Below, piece by piece: positions 30,575 through 38,084 of a stretch of DNA of 64,000 bases. The position numbers were made by a program, and so were the translations under genes. Source of the DNA: Herbaspirillum rhizosphaerae. Lineage in GTDB: Bacteria; Pseudomonadota; Gammaproteobacteria; Burkholderiales; Burkholderiaceae_D. Under the pieces are notes generated by a model that saw only the letters and a list, made by a program, of their open reading frames with translations, ran no database searches and was not told where the DNA came from. The number at the start of each line of letters is the position of its first letter. Position 1 is the first letter of the stretch. The stretch covers positions 434,001 to 498,000 of the forward strand of contig NZ_LFLU01000001.1 of assembly GCF_001189965.1 (NCBI RefSeq), given 5' to 3'.

Positions 30575-30606
30575 TCGATATATTATTGTTGCTATATCGA
30601 CAATAA
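30575..30606. promoter_or_regulatory. Two interleaved dyads upstream of the RcsB-like gene
   Basis: TCGATATA (30575-30582) / TATATCGA (30593-30600) overlaps a second dyad TTATTGT (30583-30589) / ACAATAA (30600-30606). The two cannot form at the same time. This AT-rich site lies in the 495-bp non-coding stretch 30443-30937, which otherwise contains only the RcsB-type box and a -10 candidate. Confidence 0.35.
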
Positions 30607-30762
30607 ACTCGGTTGGCGCCGACGATTTCCATCAATGTGGACGACGGTGGCGTCATCAGAAAGCAGGGGAGTCATTGCATGGCTTTTGATGCCGGATATC
30701 ATTTTTTGGAGGTCTGCATGCTCAAAAAATAGATAGAGGCAGGGGGAAAATATTCATAAAAA

Positions 30763-30806
30763 TAAGAATTTTCCTAAAGATTTTGGAGGGGCTCCCTTCC
30801 TATACT
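30763..30806 (+). promoter_or_regulatory. RcsAB-box-like site and promoter of the RcsB-like gene
   Basis: TAAGAATTTTCCTA (30763-30776) differs from the RcsAB box consensus TAAGAATATTCCTA at one of 14 positions. A -10 candidate TATACT lies at 30801-30806, placing the box just upstream of the -35 region, the usual place for activation by RcsB. The site precedes the gene of an RcsB-like regulator, suggesting autoregulation. Confidence 0.55.
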
Positions 30807-30937
30807 CGCCCTGTTATGAGTTCATTTTTTGGATGAATCTCGTAAATCCTTGTTGCTCCATTGCTTCTATTCCTGAGGGGGAAATATGTTTTGCATGGTT
30901 GGAGCGACAAATTGCCGAGTTGATGACAGGAGAAGCT

Positions 30938-31542
30938 ATGAGTTTGATTTTGAACAAGGTATTGCAGATTGCAATTGCCGACGACCATCCGGTCGTATTG
31001 AGTGCGTTGAAAAACGAGTTGAGCCGTCTGCCGGAATTTCGCATCGTACTGATGGCGCCGACCGGAGAAAAATTGCTGGAGTCATTGCAACGCACACCGT
31101 GTGAAGTCGTCATCACTGACTTCGCCATGCCGACTGACGACAAGGACGAGTCGGACGGCTTTGTCCTGGTCAAGCGTATCCGTAACGACTATCCGTCGAC
31201 CAAGCTGATCATCTACACCGCGATGAACAACAGCGCGGTAGTGAAACGTCTGTACCGCATGGGTGTGTTTTCGGTGATCAGCAAAAAGGAAAAAACGGAA
31301 GAACTGATTAACGCCTGCCTGGCGACGCAGACGAGCAAGCAGGTCTATTTCCCGGTTTCCTTGCGCGGCGAACTGGAGATGAGCTGGGCACAGGGCGACG
31401 CTTTTACGCAGAACAAGGAATTGACGATGAGCGAACTGGAAGTCGTGCGCTTGTTTGTCGGCGGCAGCTCGCTGAGCGACATCTGCGAACGTCTGTCGCG
31501 CACGCCAAGCACGGTGAGCACGCACAAGAACAACGCCATGCG
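30938..31542 (+). pseudogene. RcsB-like LuxR-type response regulator, N-terminal part (interrupted)
   Basis: Residues 1-201 of a NarL/RcsB-type regulator. The receiver has acidic pair DD at 15-16, phosphoacceptor Asp61 in VVITDFAMP, and lysine in VISKK. The start of the LuxR-type HTH follows (LTMSELEVVRLFVGG, then RTPSTVSTHKNNAM). The match in order and spacing to E. coli RcsB is clear: ADDHP, TDxxMP, a GD-rich insertion after the Asp, and LRLF/VRLF in the HTH. AGGAG is 5 bp before ATG 30938. The frame is cut after the codons for AMR by the island; read-through adds a short foreign tail. The missing 21 codons lie intact at 44055-44123. Joined, the gene would encode about 222 residues. Confidence 0.88.
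31536..31542. repeat. Left copy of 7-bp target-site duplication
   Basis: CCATGCG; identical to 44053-44059. The two copies flank the 12.5-kb island and overlap the same codons of the interrupted regulator gene. Confidence 0.8.
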
Positions 31543-31625
31543 TGCAGGCGACAGTAAATCTTGGACACTGAATCCGGTCTGAGTTGGACACTCAAACCGG
31601 ATCAAGTTGGTCACCTAGTCCAGCA
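31543..31625. repeat. Left terminal repeats of the island (IS21-like)
   Basis: Tip TGCA at 31543; repeats begin at 31562 (TGGACACTGAATCCGG), 31585 (TGGACACTCAAACCGG) and 31608 (TGGTCAC), exactly 23 bp apart. Such arrays are binding sites for the IstA/TnsB/MuA class of transposases. Confidence 0.7.
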
Positions 31626-31694
31626 AGAAACCAACTTCGGCATCGCAAACAGTGTTACGACGCCTGATGCAGAGATTTGGCATCGTGGATGCCA

Positions 31695-32447
31695 TCACTC
31701 TTCCGCGAGTGAATTTTTACCTCGAGTTTTTCGCATCGATTCCCCTTTCAGTTGGATCTTGTATGCCTGATGAACAACTCGGTCCAGCACTGCATCAGCA
31801 ATGGTTGGATCGGGAAAGAATCCATGCCATTTTTCCACCGGGTACTGACTGGTGATGAGCAAAGAGCCTGTCCGCATCCGTCTATCCGCAACATCCAAGA
31901 TGATCTGCGCTGTGAACGGCGTCATCTCACCGATCCCAAAATCATCCAAGATCAGCAATGCAGGCTTATAGAGCGATGCCTTCAGCTTGGGCAGTGAGCC
32001 ATCAAGTTGGGCTTCAACAATTTCTGTGTAAAGATCGCTTGTCCTGTGAAACGCTACTCCCATTTCAAGTCGACATGCTTGCTGCCCAAAGGCAGAAGCA
32101 AGCCATGTCTTGCCTACGCCAGTCGGGCCTATGATCATCAAGTTGAGATGACGGGTGATCCACGCACAGCTAGACAAGGCTGCAATCATCGTTTTATCCA
32201 GCCCACGAGCTGATTGAGTATTCAGGTCTTCAAGCGCTGCAGCTTCAGGAAATTTTGCTGTTTTAATCAGCTTAGTGACCTTTTTCGATTGACGCGATGC
32301 GACTTCTGCATCTAGCAGCATGCCGAGTCTGTCATCGAACATCAATTGGTGTAATTTTGGATTTTGCCCTTGAAGTTCATAGGCGCTCAGCATCGCTGAC
32401 AACTTCAGATCCCGCAAATATCCGACATTTTGATTCTGGGTGCTCAT
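31695..32447 (-). CDS. istB: IS21-family helper ATPase IstB
   Basis: 250-residue AAA+ protein with Walker A GPTGVGKTW and Walker B LLILDDFG, plus the SQYPVEKWHGFF block typical of IstB. IstB is the DnaC-like regulator that activates the IstA transposase and marks the target DNA. It starts 3 bp after the istA stop, the normal istAB arrangement. All motifs are intact and the length is normal, so the pair is probably functional. It is the gene nearest the island's left end. Confidence 0.95.
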   Translation of the reverse strand: MSTQNQNVGYLRDLKLSAMLSAYELQGQNPKLHQLMFDDRLGMLLDAEVASRQSKKVTKLIKTAKFPEAAALEDLNTQSARGLDKTMIAALSSCAWITRHLNLMIIGPTGVGKTWLASAFGQQACRLEMGVAFHRTSDLYTEIVEAQLDGSLPKLKASLYKPALLILDDFGIGEMTPFTAQIILDVADRRMRTGSLLITSQYPVEKWHGFFPDPTIADAVLDRVVHQAYKIQLKGESMRKTRGKNSLAEE

Positions 32448-32450
32448 ATT

Positions 32451-33986
32451 TTAATCCTCAAAGTAGTCGCCACCGCGCAAGTTTTCATGCTCCTCGGGTG
32501 ACGTTGTTGCTGGTGTGGTTGCTGGGCGCAAGTCCGTTTTATTCTTCAGAATTGACTCCATGTTGCGAAGCGTCTTAATGTTGACGGTCAAAGCATAGCC
32601 ACAGGCATGCTCGAAGCGTTCTTCGCCGTATTTCCTGGCCAATTCACGTAAGCGTTGGGCCGTGCGAAGGCCATTGGTGAGATCGTTGCGATCCTCCAGA
32701 TGGTGCACGATCATTCGCTTAGCATTGGCGCCAACTGAGTCTGCCCATTGCAGGAGATCAGCTGGCTCACCTTCGACGACACGCTGATGCGCCACCGGCC
32801 TGTGTTCATCCAGCGTCTGAATCAACCCCGCCTCGCCCTGGAACGAATGCAGTGCGACTCTTCGACCGTTGAAAAATACCTCCAGCGTCTTCGAGTCGTA
32901 CCTCAGATCCACCCGATTTCCAATCAGATGAGACGGCACCGAGTAGTAGCTACCGCCGTGTTCGAGGTGGTAGTCCACATTCACTCGAACTTGGTATCTC
33001 CATTCACACAACTCGAACGCTTTCACCGGCAACGGTCTCAGTTTCATCTTTTCACGCTCTTCGAACCACTTACTGCGAGATCCGGGAAGCTTTTTGAAGG
33101 GATGTGCGTTCAGTTGATCGCACAGATTTCTCAGCTCTTTGTTGAGTTCGTCGATGTCGAAGAAGACGCGATCCCGCAGCTTAAAAAGCATGAATCTTTG
33201 TATGATTTTTACGCCGACCTCAACTTTGCCTTTGTCTTTGGGGCGCCGGCTACGGGCCGGACGCGGTGCGCTGTCGTAGTGAGTCAGGCATTCGCGGTAA
33301 GTCGGGTTAATGACGATCCGGTCACGCTCTCGACGTATCACTGCAGCCTTCAAATTGTCGCTGACGACCCATTTTGGAACACCTTCCATGTACTCAAAGC
33401 ACTTCACATGGCATTCCACCCAACTCGCGATCGTTTGGTCGGGCACCGCGTACACGAAGGTGTAGTTTGAAAATCCCAGCACAGATACGAATATCTGAGC
33501 ATGAATGACGTTCTGGGTATGAGGAATATTGACGGGCACGGTGCGCCCCGCAAAATCCACAAACAGCTTGTCCCCAGGGGTATGAACACGCCGCATCACG
33601 ATGTTCAGCTGCTTTGTGAAACGTCGATAGCTGGTTGTAAATTGGCTATAACCGATCCCATCGGGACATGTTTCACGCCAAGTTTGCCAAAGGCCTTCCA
33701 ATGTCGCATCTTCCCGCTGCATTTCTTCGTGGATCCAATCCCAATCTGGAACGGGCTTATTGACGGCGATGCTGCGGTTATGGGTTCCCAGGGTTGTTCG
33801 CCAACGATGATCGTCGAGAGTCTGAAGCGTCGCCCAGTCCTTCTCAGAGTTCACAAGTGCTTTTCGCAGGACGCCAACAGTAGAAGGTGAGATTCCAAGC
33901 TGATCGGCTATTGAACGGTCGGAACCAGAAATGTCATGAAAATGTAGACGTGCTACGTCTCTTTGTAGGTGAATCGCAAGCCGCAT
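32451..33986 (-). CDS. istA: IS21-family transposase IstA
   Basis: 511-residue DDE transposase. The N-terminal helix-turn-helix (IADQLGISPSTVGVLRKAL) binds the end repeats. The retroviral-integrase fold follows with FVDFAGRTVPV (first Asp), VSDNLKAAV (second Asp) and a downstream DKGKVEVGVKIIQ segment (Glu), then a C-terminal beta-barrel domain. Full length for the family with no frameshift, so likely active. Upstream (33987-34387) there is a 400-bp non-coding stretch where the element's own istA-side end would be expected; no clear 23-bp repeats are visible there. Confidence 0.95.
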   Translation of the reverse strand: MRLAIHLQRDVARLHFHDISGSDRSIADQLGISPSTVGVLRKALVNSEKDWATLQTLDDHRWRTTLGTHNRSIAVNKPVPDWDWIHEEMQREDATLEGLWQTWRETCPDGIGYSQFTTSYRRFTKQLNIVMRRVHTPGDKLFVDFAGRTVPVNIPHTQNVIHAQIFVSVLGFSNYTFVYAVPDQTIASWVECHVKCFEYMEGVPKWVVSDNLKAAVIRRERDRIVINPTYRECLTHYDSAPRPARSRRPKDKGKVEVGVKIIQRFMLFKLRDRVFFDIDELNKELRNLCDQLNAHPFKKLPGSRSKWFEEREKMKLRPLPVKAFELCEWRYQVRVNVDYHLEHGGSYYSVPSHLIGNRVDLRYDSKTLEVFFNGRRVALHSFQGEAGLIQTLDEHRPVAHQRVVEGEPADLLQWADSVGANAKRMIVHHLEDRNDLTNGLRTAQRLRELARKYGEERFEHACGYALTVNIKTLRNMESILKNKTDLRPATTPATTSPEEHENLRGGDYFED

Positions 33987-34387
33987 GGGCTCCTTTCACG
34001 CAGCGCACGAGTTTTGCGTTGCATTAGGATGAGTGTCCCCATTCGCCTCACTATTGACATGTGAGGCGTTGCGGCCGATACTCGCGCCATAGATCCCTCG
34101 ATCTTCGGCTGCGGCCGACGAAAGAGCCCGAGTTTGCCGACTCGGGCTTTTTGCGTTTTGGGGGTGGATAAACGTAGCGTAGTTTCCTCTGTGGATAACC
34201 TCCTTAGTGTGCTCAAAAATGAGCCTATTGATTGATTAGGTTGGCGAATCCACCGTCCAGGGTGCTGAATCGGTGTTCACCGTGCCAAACCGAACTCCAA
34301 ATCGCTGAAACGCTGCCGAGATGCAATTTGGTCATGAATCCTAATAAATCTCGGGGGTCGAAACTACTAGGTTAGATGGACACTTGA
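33987..34387. other. Non-coding stretch upstream of istA
   Basis: No gene found. It holds one good hairpin terminator (34125-34152, listed separately), a GGTGTTCACCGTGCC segment at 34273-34287 that resembles sequences near ends of other IS21 elements (from memory), and a lone TGGACACTTGAAT at 34377-34389 resembling one unit of the island's end repeats. The istA-side boundary of the insertion sequence could not be fixed. Confidence 0.4.
34125..34153 (+). terminator. Rho-independent terminator upstream of istA
   Basis: Perfect 9-bp stem AGCCCGAGT (34125-34133) / ACTCGGGCT (34140-34148), 6-nt loop, then TTTTT. It has no gene directly upstream on its strand and may block read-through from outside into the cargo. 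Confidence 0.7.
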
Positions 34388-35314
34388 ATGCCGTTTTATC
34401 TTGAGGACGCGAATCTTTCGCTTTTGACTGAGTTGGAAGCTTCCGTTTTGCGCGCGATCGCCGACGAGATTGGGGAGAACGTAGTTAACCCCTCAATGGC
34501 GCTAACTTTGATTCGACGCTTCTTGACGCCGTTGCTTGCAGCAGAGCAGCATGACTTGCTACGTGTTGTAGGCCAGCCTTCTTGGGACCGCATCCACACC
34601 CTATATCCTCAGTTGGCGTTTGCTAGTAATAAAGGCGCGGATCGGCAGCTACTTGCCGCGGCGACCCTGGTACACCTACTTTTTCTGCACACCACTCGCC
34701 CACCGAGAGACGTGCAATTCCCGCCTTTTGTCGAATTGTCATCTTTTAGGCGTGTTGCCGGGTACTTGAAGCTTCCCGTGGTCCCCCTCTCCGTGCAGGT
34801 AGGGGAGCATCAATTAGATCTCTATAAATTTTGCCAATACTGCTGGTTGCCGGCGAGAGCGCGAGATTTATGTGCGCTTCATTCGATAAAGCCCGGGAAC
34901 CTCGGGCGTTTTGGGAAGCAATCCGCGTGCGGATATACCACTCAGAAGCAAGGGCAGCGTTTAAAGGAGTTGTTCAATGGGTGCACTCATGCATTCGTCT
35001 CGCAAGAGGAGCTTGATTTCCATGAGTCGGATTTTGCTTTGCCCTTCATGCTCCCCCCATCTGGGCTCGCGGCATGGCTCTTGGAGCGCCGGCCTTTTAT
35101 AGGGGGCATGTTCGCGCAGCGCCACACCCCCGAGGCGAATCCCTTGGACACATTACTTTCAATCTTGTATGGGTCTCAGGGCGATTTGGTAGCGGAATCT
35201 ATTGGCGGAGCGGTGCACCTTCTCACCCCCATAACTGCAAGGGCGGAAGGCTGGATGACGGCTTGGAACGTACGTCCAAGCCATGGTGGCAATCGCAGAA
35301 AATTGTCAGTCTGA
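34388..35314 (+). CDS. Unrecognised protein with a Cys/His cluster
   Basis: 308 residues, not recognised. The N-terminal half is helical and Leu-rich. The centre has a likely zinc site FCQYCWLPARARDLCALHS (C-x2-C-x8-C-x2-H, residues about 151-166), after which come Gly/Lys/Arg-rich residues. No signal peptide or membrane helix. Zinc clusters of this spacing occur in DNA-binding proteins of mobile elements, so an island accessory or regulator is possible, but nothing ties it to a named family. It is the first cargo gene after istA and its 3' end overlaps the convergent Xre regulator gene by 9 bp. Only a weak ribosome site is visible. Confidence 0.55.
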   Translation: MPFYLEDANLSLLTELEASVLRAIADEIGENVVNPSMALTLIRRFLTPLLAAEQHDLLRVVGQPSWDRIHTLYPQLAFASNKGADRQLLAAATLVHLLFLHTTRPPRDVQFPPFVELSSFRRVAGYLKLPVVPLSVQVGEHQLDLYKFCQYCWLPARARDLCALHSIKPGNLGRFGKQSACGYTTQKQGQRLKELFNGCTHAFVSQEELDFHESDFALPFMLPPSGLAAWLLERRPFIGGMFAQRHTPEANPLDTLLSILYGSQGDLVAESIGGAVHLLTPITARAEGWMTAWNVRPSHGGNRRKLSV

Positions 35315-35584
35315 AAACTTAATGGTTTCTGACAGTATTTTGTTGCAGAAGGTCTCAGCGTCGACGTTCTCTATCTTGCAGTACGCCATGGTCAAAAGAG
35401 TAACGGGATGAACACCTATTACTGAAGCAATTTCTTCAAGCTTGTCCAATGTAGGTGATTTTATGCCTCGTTCGAGTGTACTCAGATAAGTACGGCTCGA
35501 AACGTCCGAAAAATCCTCCTGGGTCAATTCCTGTTGTTTCCGAGTCTCTCGGAGCGCGGCAGCAAATCCTTCTCGCAACTTCAT
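35306..35584 (-). CDS. Xre-family HTH regulator
   Basis: 92 residues. A complete Cro/C1-type HTH domain: FAAALRETRKQQELTQEDFS, VSSRTYLSTLERGIKSPTLD, then IASVIGVHPVTLLTMAY. Start set at ATG 35584 because AGGAG lies 8 bp upstream; in-frame ATGs at 35617 and 35653 have no ribosome site and lie over the operator dyads. The gene is divergent from a small unknown gene at 35678 with about 90 bp between them containing two inverted repeats, so it likely represses its own and that promoter. Small single-domain Xre proteins of this kind commonly control island or phage genes. Confidence 0.85.
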   Translation of the reverse strand: MKLREGFAAALRETRKQQELTQEDFSDVSSRTYLSTLERGIKSPTLDKLEEIASVIGVHPVTLLTMAYCKIENVDAETFCNKILSETIKFSD

Positions 35585-35588
35585 ATAA

Positions 35589-35607
35589 CAGTCTCCTAAA
35601 GAGACTG
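35589..35607. promoter_or_regulatory. Operator dyad 1 of the Xre regulator
   Basis: Perfect inverted repeat CAGTCTC-N5-GAGACTG. The arm nearest the gene overlaps the Shine-Dalgarno of the Xre gene, so a bound protein, or a hairpin in the mRNA, would block translation start. Confidence 0.55.
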
Positions 35608-35619
35608 ATGTACTCATTT

Positions 35620-35652
35620 TGAACACTTTAGAGCTACAATCTATAGTGTTCA
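35620..35652. promoter_or_regulatory. Operator dyad 2 between the divergent genes
   Basis: Perfect 8-bp inverted repeat TGAACACT (35620-35627) / AGTGTTCA (35645-35652) with a 17-bp spacer, midway between the Xre gene and the divergent small gene. Confidence 0.5.
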
Positions 35653-35677
35653 TTTATTCGTTTTCAGGAATACACCC

Positions 35678-35920
35678 ATGAAGAAAGGCGAGATTCGGCC
35701 ATTTTCCATCTACATCGGACATGGCGGTGTCATTAGAAAAGTGAAATCCATCAGCATGGCGGTGGATGGCAGTCTGTTTGTCCAATGGCGCCTGATTCGG
35801 TCCCGCGGACAGTCGGAAGAGCCAGCTGAATCCATACAACCTATCGATGAATTCGCAAGATGGGCGAAGGCATTGAAACAGACGCTATCTAAAGATTTAG
35901 AACATCACCTGAGCAAGTAA
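35678..35920 (+). CDS. Small unknown protein divergent from the Xre regulator
   Basis: 80 residues, soluble, mixed charge; no family recognised. Segments such as RPFSIYIGHGGVIRKVKSIS and VDGSLFVQWRLI suggest a small beta-rich domain followed by a C-terminal helix (FARWAKALKQTLSKDLEHHL). AGGAA is placed just before the ATG. Its promoter region is shared with the Xre repressor and contains a perfect dyad, so it is probably under that repressor's control. Confidence 0.55.
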   Translation: MKKGEIRPFSIYIGHGGVIRKVKSISMAVDGSLFVQWRLIRSRGQSEEPAESIQPIDEFARWAKALKQTLSKDLEHHLSK

Positions 35921-35971
35921 TAGATGCGTGTCAACACGCTCTCATACGTCCTAAGAAAGTAACCAAGAAAA

Positions 35972-36298
35972 ATGGATAAGACCCAATGCCCGCATTGTGA
36001 GAAGAATTGCGTCCCAAAATTGTGGCACTACCGGCCAGCCTTTGGCGCCCTCCGATACATGGCGACACAGCACCTATGCCCGTTTTGCGGGGGCGTCATG
36101 TATCAGTCTGGCGGACAACTGACGATCTTTGGCTGGTTGGTGGTTATCGTGGCCGGCACGATCTTCGGCATAGGCTTCATCGCCCAGCTGTTTAAAAGCC
36201 AGGACATCACGGAGGTGTTCATTGGCCTAGGCTCTTTGGCCTTCTGGGGATTTATCGCCTACCAGCTGTACAAGCGATTTTCGGGACGTAGACGGTAA
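35972..36298 (+). CDS. Zinc-ribbon membrane protein of unknown function
   Basis: 108 residues. Two cysteine pairs at the N-terminus (CPHC and CPFC, about 28 residues apart) make a probable zinc ribbon. Two membrane helices follow (FGWLVVIVAGTIFGIGFIAQL and VFIGLGSLAFWGFIAYQLY), ending in a basic tail (YKRFSGRRR) that should stay in the cytosol. Zinc ribbon plus two-helix proteins of this size are common, uncharacterised membrane proteins. It follows the small unknown gene by 51 bp on the same strand. Confidence 0.6.
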   Translation: MDKTQCPHCEKNCVPKLWHYRPAFGALRYMATQHLCPFCGGVMYQSGGQLTIFGWLVVIVAGTIFGIGFIAQLFKSQDITEVFIGLGSLAFWGFIAYQLYKRFSGRRR

Positions 36299-36381
36299 AG
36301 AGTAAGGCCGCTGAGACTGGAAATTACCCCGACTGTGAACGGATTTAGTCAGCAGCCACTCCGTCGACGATCAAGGAACCA

Positions 36382-37059
36382 ATGACTCAATACCCGAACA
36401 TGATGAAAAACACGATGTATCGCGTACTCATGTGCGCTATCTGCTTGCTTACGGTCACCGCTTGCAAAAAAGATGGGAAACCATCCGACGATACGGCAAA
36501 GCTGACCTTGGATCAGTACTACGCAAAACGCGGCGATCTTTGCCTCTATGTCGGCAAGTTCCCAGTCGATATCAGTCCTCGGGACCTGAATCCTTCCATT
36601 ATGGAGATCATGAACGACGGCCTACCAGCGCAACTAAGTGCCTTGGAAAATGCGGGCTTAGTGGGGCGTAGTTCGATGAACGTCAGCGCCGGCGGGAATT
36701 TTGGCGCCCAAATGTCAGTAGTACGCTTCACGGTCACGGATCTAGGGAACAAGTTCTTTGGTACGAAACCTCGTGAAGCTTACGCGATGGGTGGATGGAT
36801 TGACGTGAATCGCCCTGAGTTCTGTTACGGTAAATTCGTCCTGGATAAGGTCGAATCAATCACAGAAATTGAGGGCAAAGACAGCAAGAGAACGGCCGAG
36901 GTCAAGTACGTCGTTCGTACTGATAACGTGGCCGGCTGGGCATCCAATAAGAAAATTCAGGATGCCTTTCCTGAAGTCAAAAGCGTACTGAAGAGCGCCA
37001 CAGTTGAAGTTACTAAGACGCTTACTCCAGTCAATGGCGACTGGAAAGTCGAAAATTAA
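36382..37059 (+). CDS. Unknown lipoprotein
   Basis: 225 residues. The N-terminus carries a lipoprotein signal with lipobox LTVTAC (Cys28) followed by KKDGKP. Two or three clustered start codons are possible; ATG 36382 has AAGGA 4 bp upstream. The mature part contains two cysteines (DLCLYVGKFP and PEFCYGKFVLD) and repeated beta-strand-like stretches ending VNGDWKV. No family recognised. It is one of four small unknown genes lying head to tail between 35678 and 37935. Confidence 0.6.
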   Translation: MTQYPNMMKNTMYRVLMCAICLLTVTACKKDGKPSDDTAKLTLDQYYAKRGDLCLYVGKFPVDISPRDLNPSIMEIMNDGLPAQLSALENAGLVGRSSMNVSAGGNFGAQMSVVRFTVTDLGNKFFGTKPREAYAMGGWIDVNRPEFCYGKFVLDKVESITEIEGKDSKRTAEVKYVVRTDNVAGWASNKKIQDAFPEVKSVLKSATVEVTKTLTPVNGDWKVEN

Positions 37060-37169
37060 TCCGTGGTCAGTTCATCAATTCAAGATCCGCTCTCATCCAA
37101 ATACGTGTCACGTATATAGCGGGACCTGGGTCTGTGCCTGACATGGACGTTTATTAGCGTGGTCTTCCT

Positions 37170-37619
37170 ATGAACATTCCATATGTCGCGCCAGAGGTGC
37201 GCACTACACTTCCTGTTTCAAGATGGGCTGTTAGTGAGTTGATTTTGCGTATGCAGAATCACGGAAGTGATGCTGACGTCTTAGGCGCGCTCGAAGCCCA
37301 TTGCTTATATGGGATAAAAAAGCGTGGCGCGGATGCCGTCTCCGACTTCCCTGCATGGCAATTTATTTGGCCGGCGCCTTATTTGATCAAAAAAATCTTG
37401 CCACATCTTTCTGAAAAGCCAGGATCTGAGATACACATATTCTGGACCGTTCAACGCGATGAACTCAACGAACTGTCGCCGGCGGAGGTTCTCGCCGGCA
37501 TGCCGTATGAAACGCGCGAGTTTATCGATGAATGTCAAAGAAAGTACATGGTGCAAACGAGCCAAGAGCGCGTAAAACGGCTACTTTCCGTGGTTAAGAA
37601 CTTAGACGTCTATTTATAG
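37170..37619 (+). CDS. Unknown cytosolic protein
   Basis: 149 residues, no signal or membrane segment. The C-terminal half (FWTVQRDELNELSPAEVLAG followed by MPYE and a helical tail) faintly resembles the ELxGLSPxEAL pattern of DUF2384/MbcA-type antitoxin tails, too weakly to name it. The codon usage and AT content match the rest of the island. It is followed by a strong Shine-Dalgarno (AAGGAGG at 37621) belonging to the next small frame. Confidence 0.5.
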   Translation: MNIPYVAPEVRTTLPVSRWAVSELILRMQNHGSDADVLGALEAHCLYGIKKRGADAVSDFPAWQFIWPAPYLIKKILPHLSEKPGSEIHIFWTVQRDELNELSPAEVLAGMPYETREFIDECQRKYMVQTSQERVKRLLSVVKNLDVYL

Positions 37620-37631
37620 AAAGGAGGCTGC

Positions 37632-37694
37632 ATGAGGTACTTCCAGCTCGAAGATAGCTGCCGTCAATTCAATCGGGGTCACTATGGATATTGA
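37632..37694 (+). CDS. Possible 20-codon leader peptide
   Basis: Starts with ATG 5 bp after a perfect AAGGAGG and encodes MRYFQLEDSCRQFNRGHYGY. Its stop overlaps the first codons of the next gene (ATG 37684). That gene has no good ribosome site of its own, so translational coupling is plausible. No similarity recognised. Confidence 0.35.
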   Translation: MRYFQLEDSCRQFNRGHYGY

Positions 37695-37935
37695 CTTGGA
37701 TATCGCTTTTAAGAAGCTACGTCAGATGGAATTAGAGGGCGGAGACCTGGGCGCCACCTATTGGCATCAGGTCGCAATGTTGTTGCGAGATGCAGACCAA
37801 CTTCGCACTCGAGCACTCGCTGCAGAGGAGCAGCTTAGGAAGGTCCGTAGTCGAAAAACTAAACGGATACTAAATTCACGCTTTGATCCCCCCGTCGGTT
37901 CTGAACGCTACTTACTTAAGCGATTTTCACCGTGA
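37684..37935 (+). CDS. Small unknown coiled-coil protein
   Basis: 83 residues. The middle is a probable helix or short coiled coil (VAMLLRDADQLRTRALAAEEQLRKVRSRKTK), preceded by an acidic N-terminus and followed by a basic tail. No family recognised. It may be translated through coupling with the 20-codon frame that overlaps its start. About 150 bp of non-coding sequence follows before the end of the convergent CBASS effector gene; no hairpin was seen there. Confidence 0.45.
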   Translation: MDIDLDIAFKKLRQMELEGGDLGATYWHQVAMLLRDADQLRTRALAAEEQLRKVRSRKTKRILNSRFDPPVGSERYLLKRFSP

Positions 37936-38084
37936 ATGAACACCCGCGCTTGTCGCACACATTGAATAATCTCGCCTACCTACGGCAAAATCAAACAAAT
38001 AGAGCGTCTCAGTGTTGGCAAGCGATCGTACTGACGACAAATCCCATTGGTTTGGGCTTAGTGAAATAGAAATTGCGCTGTCGT

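Noticed and set aside
31543-31625. 23-bp tandem units at the island end as a CRISPR or iteron origin
   Set aside because: Only three units, adjacent to istB and repeated at other ends of the island, so transposase sites explain them better.
34376-34400. TGGACACTTGAATG before the 34388 gene as a fourth IS21-like end
   Set aside because: Only one unit, no second unit 23 bp on, and no TGCA tip 19 bp before it.
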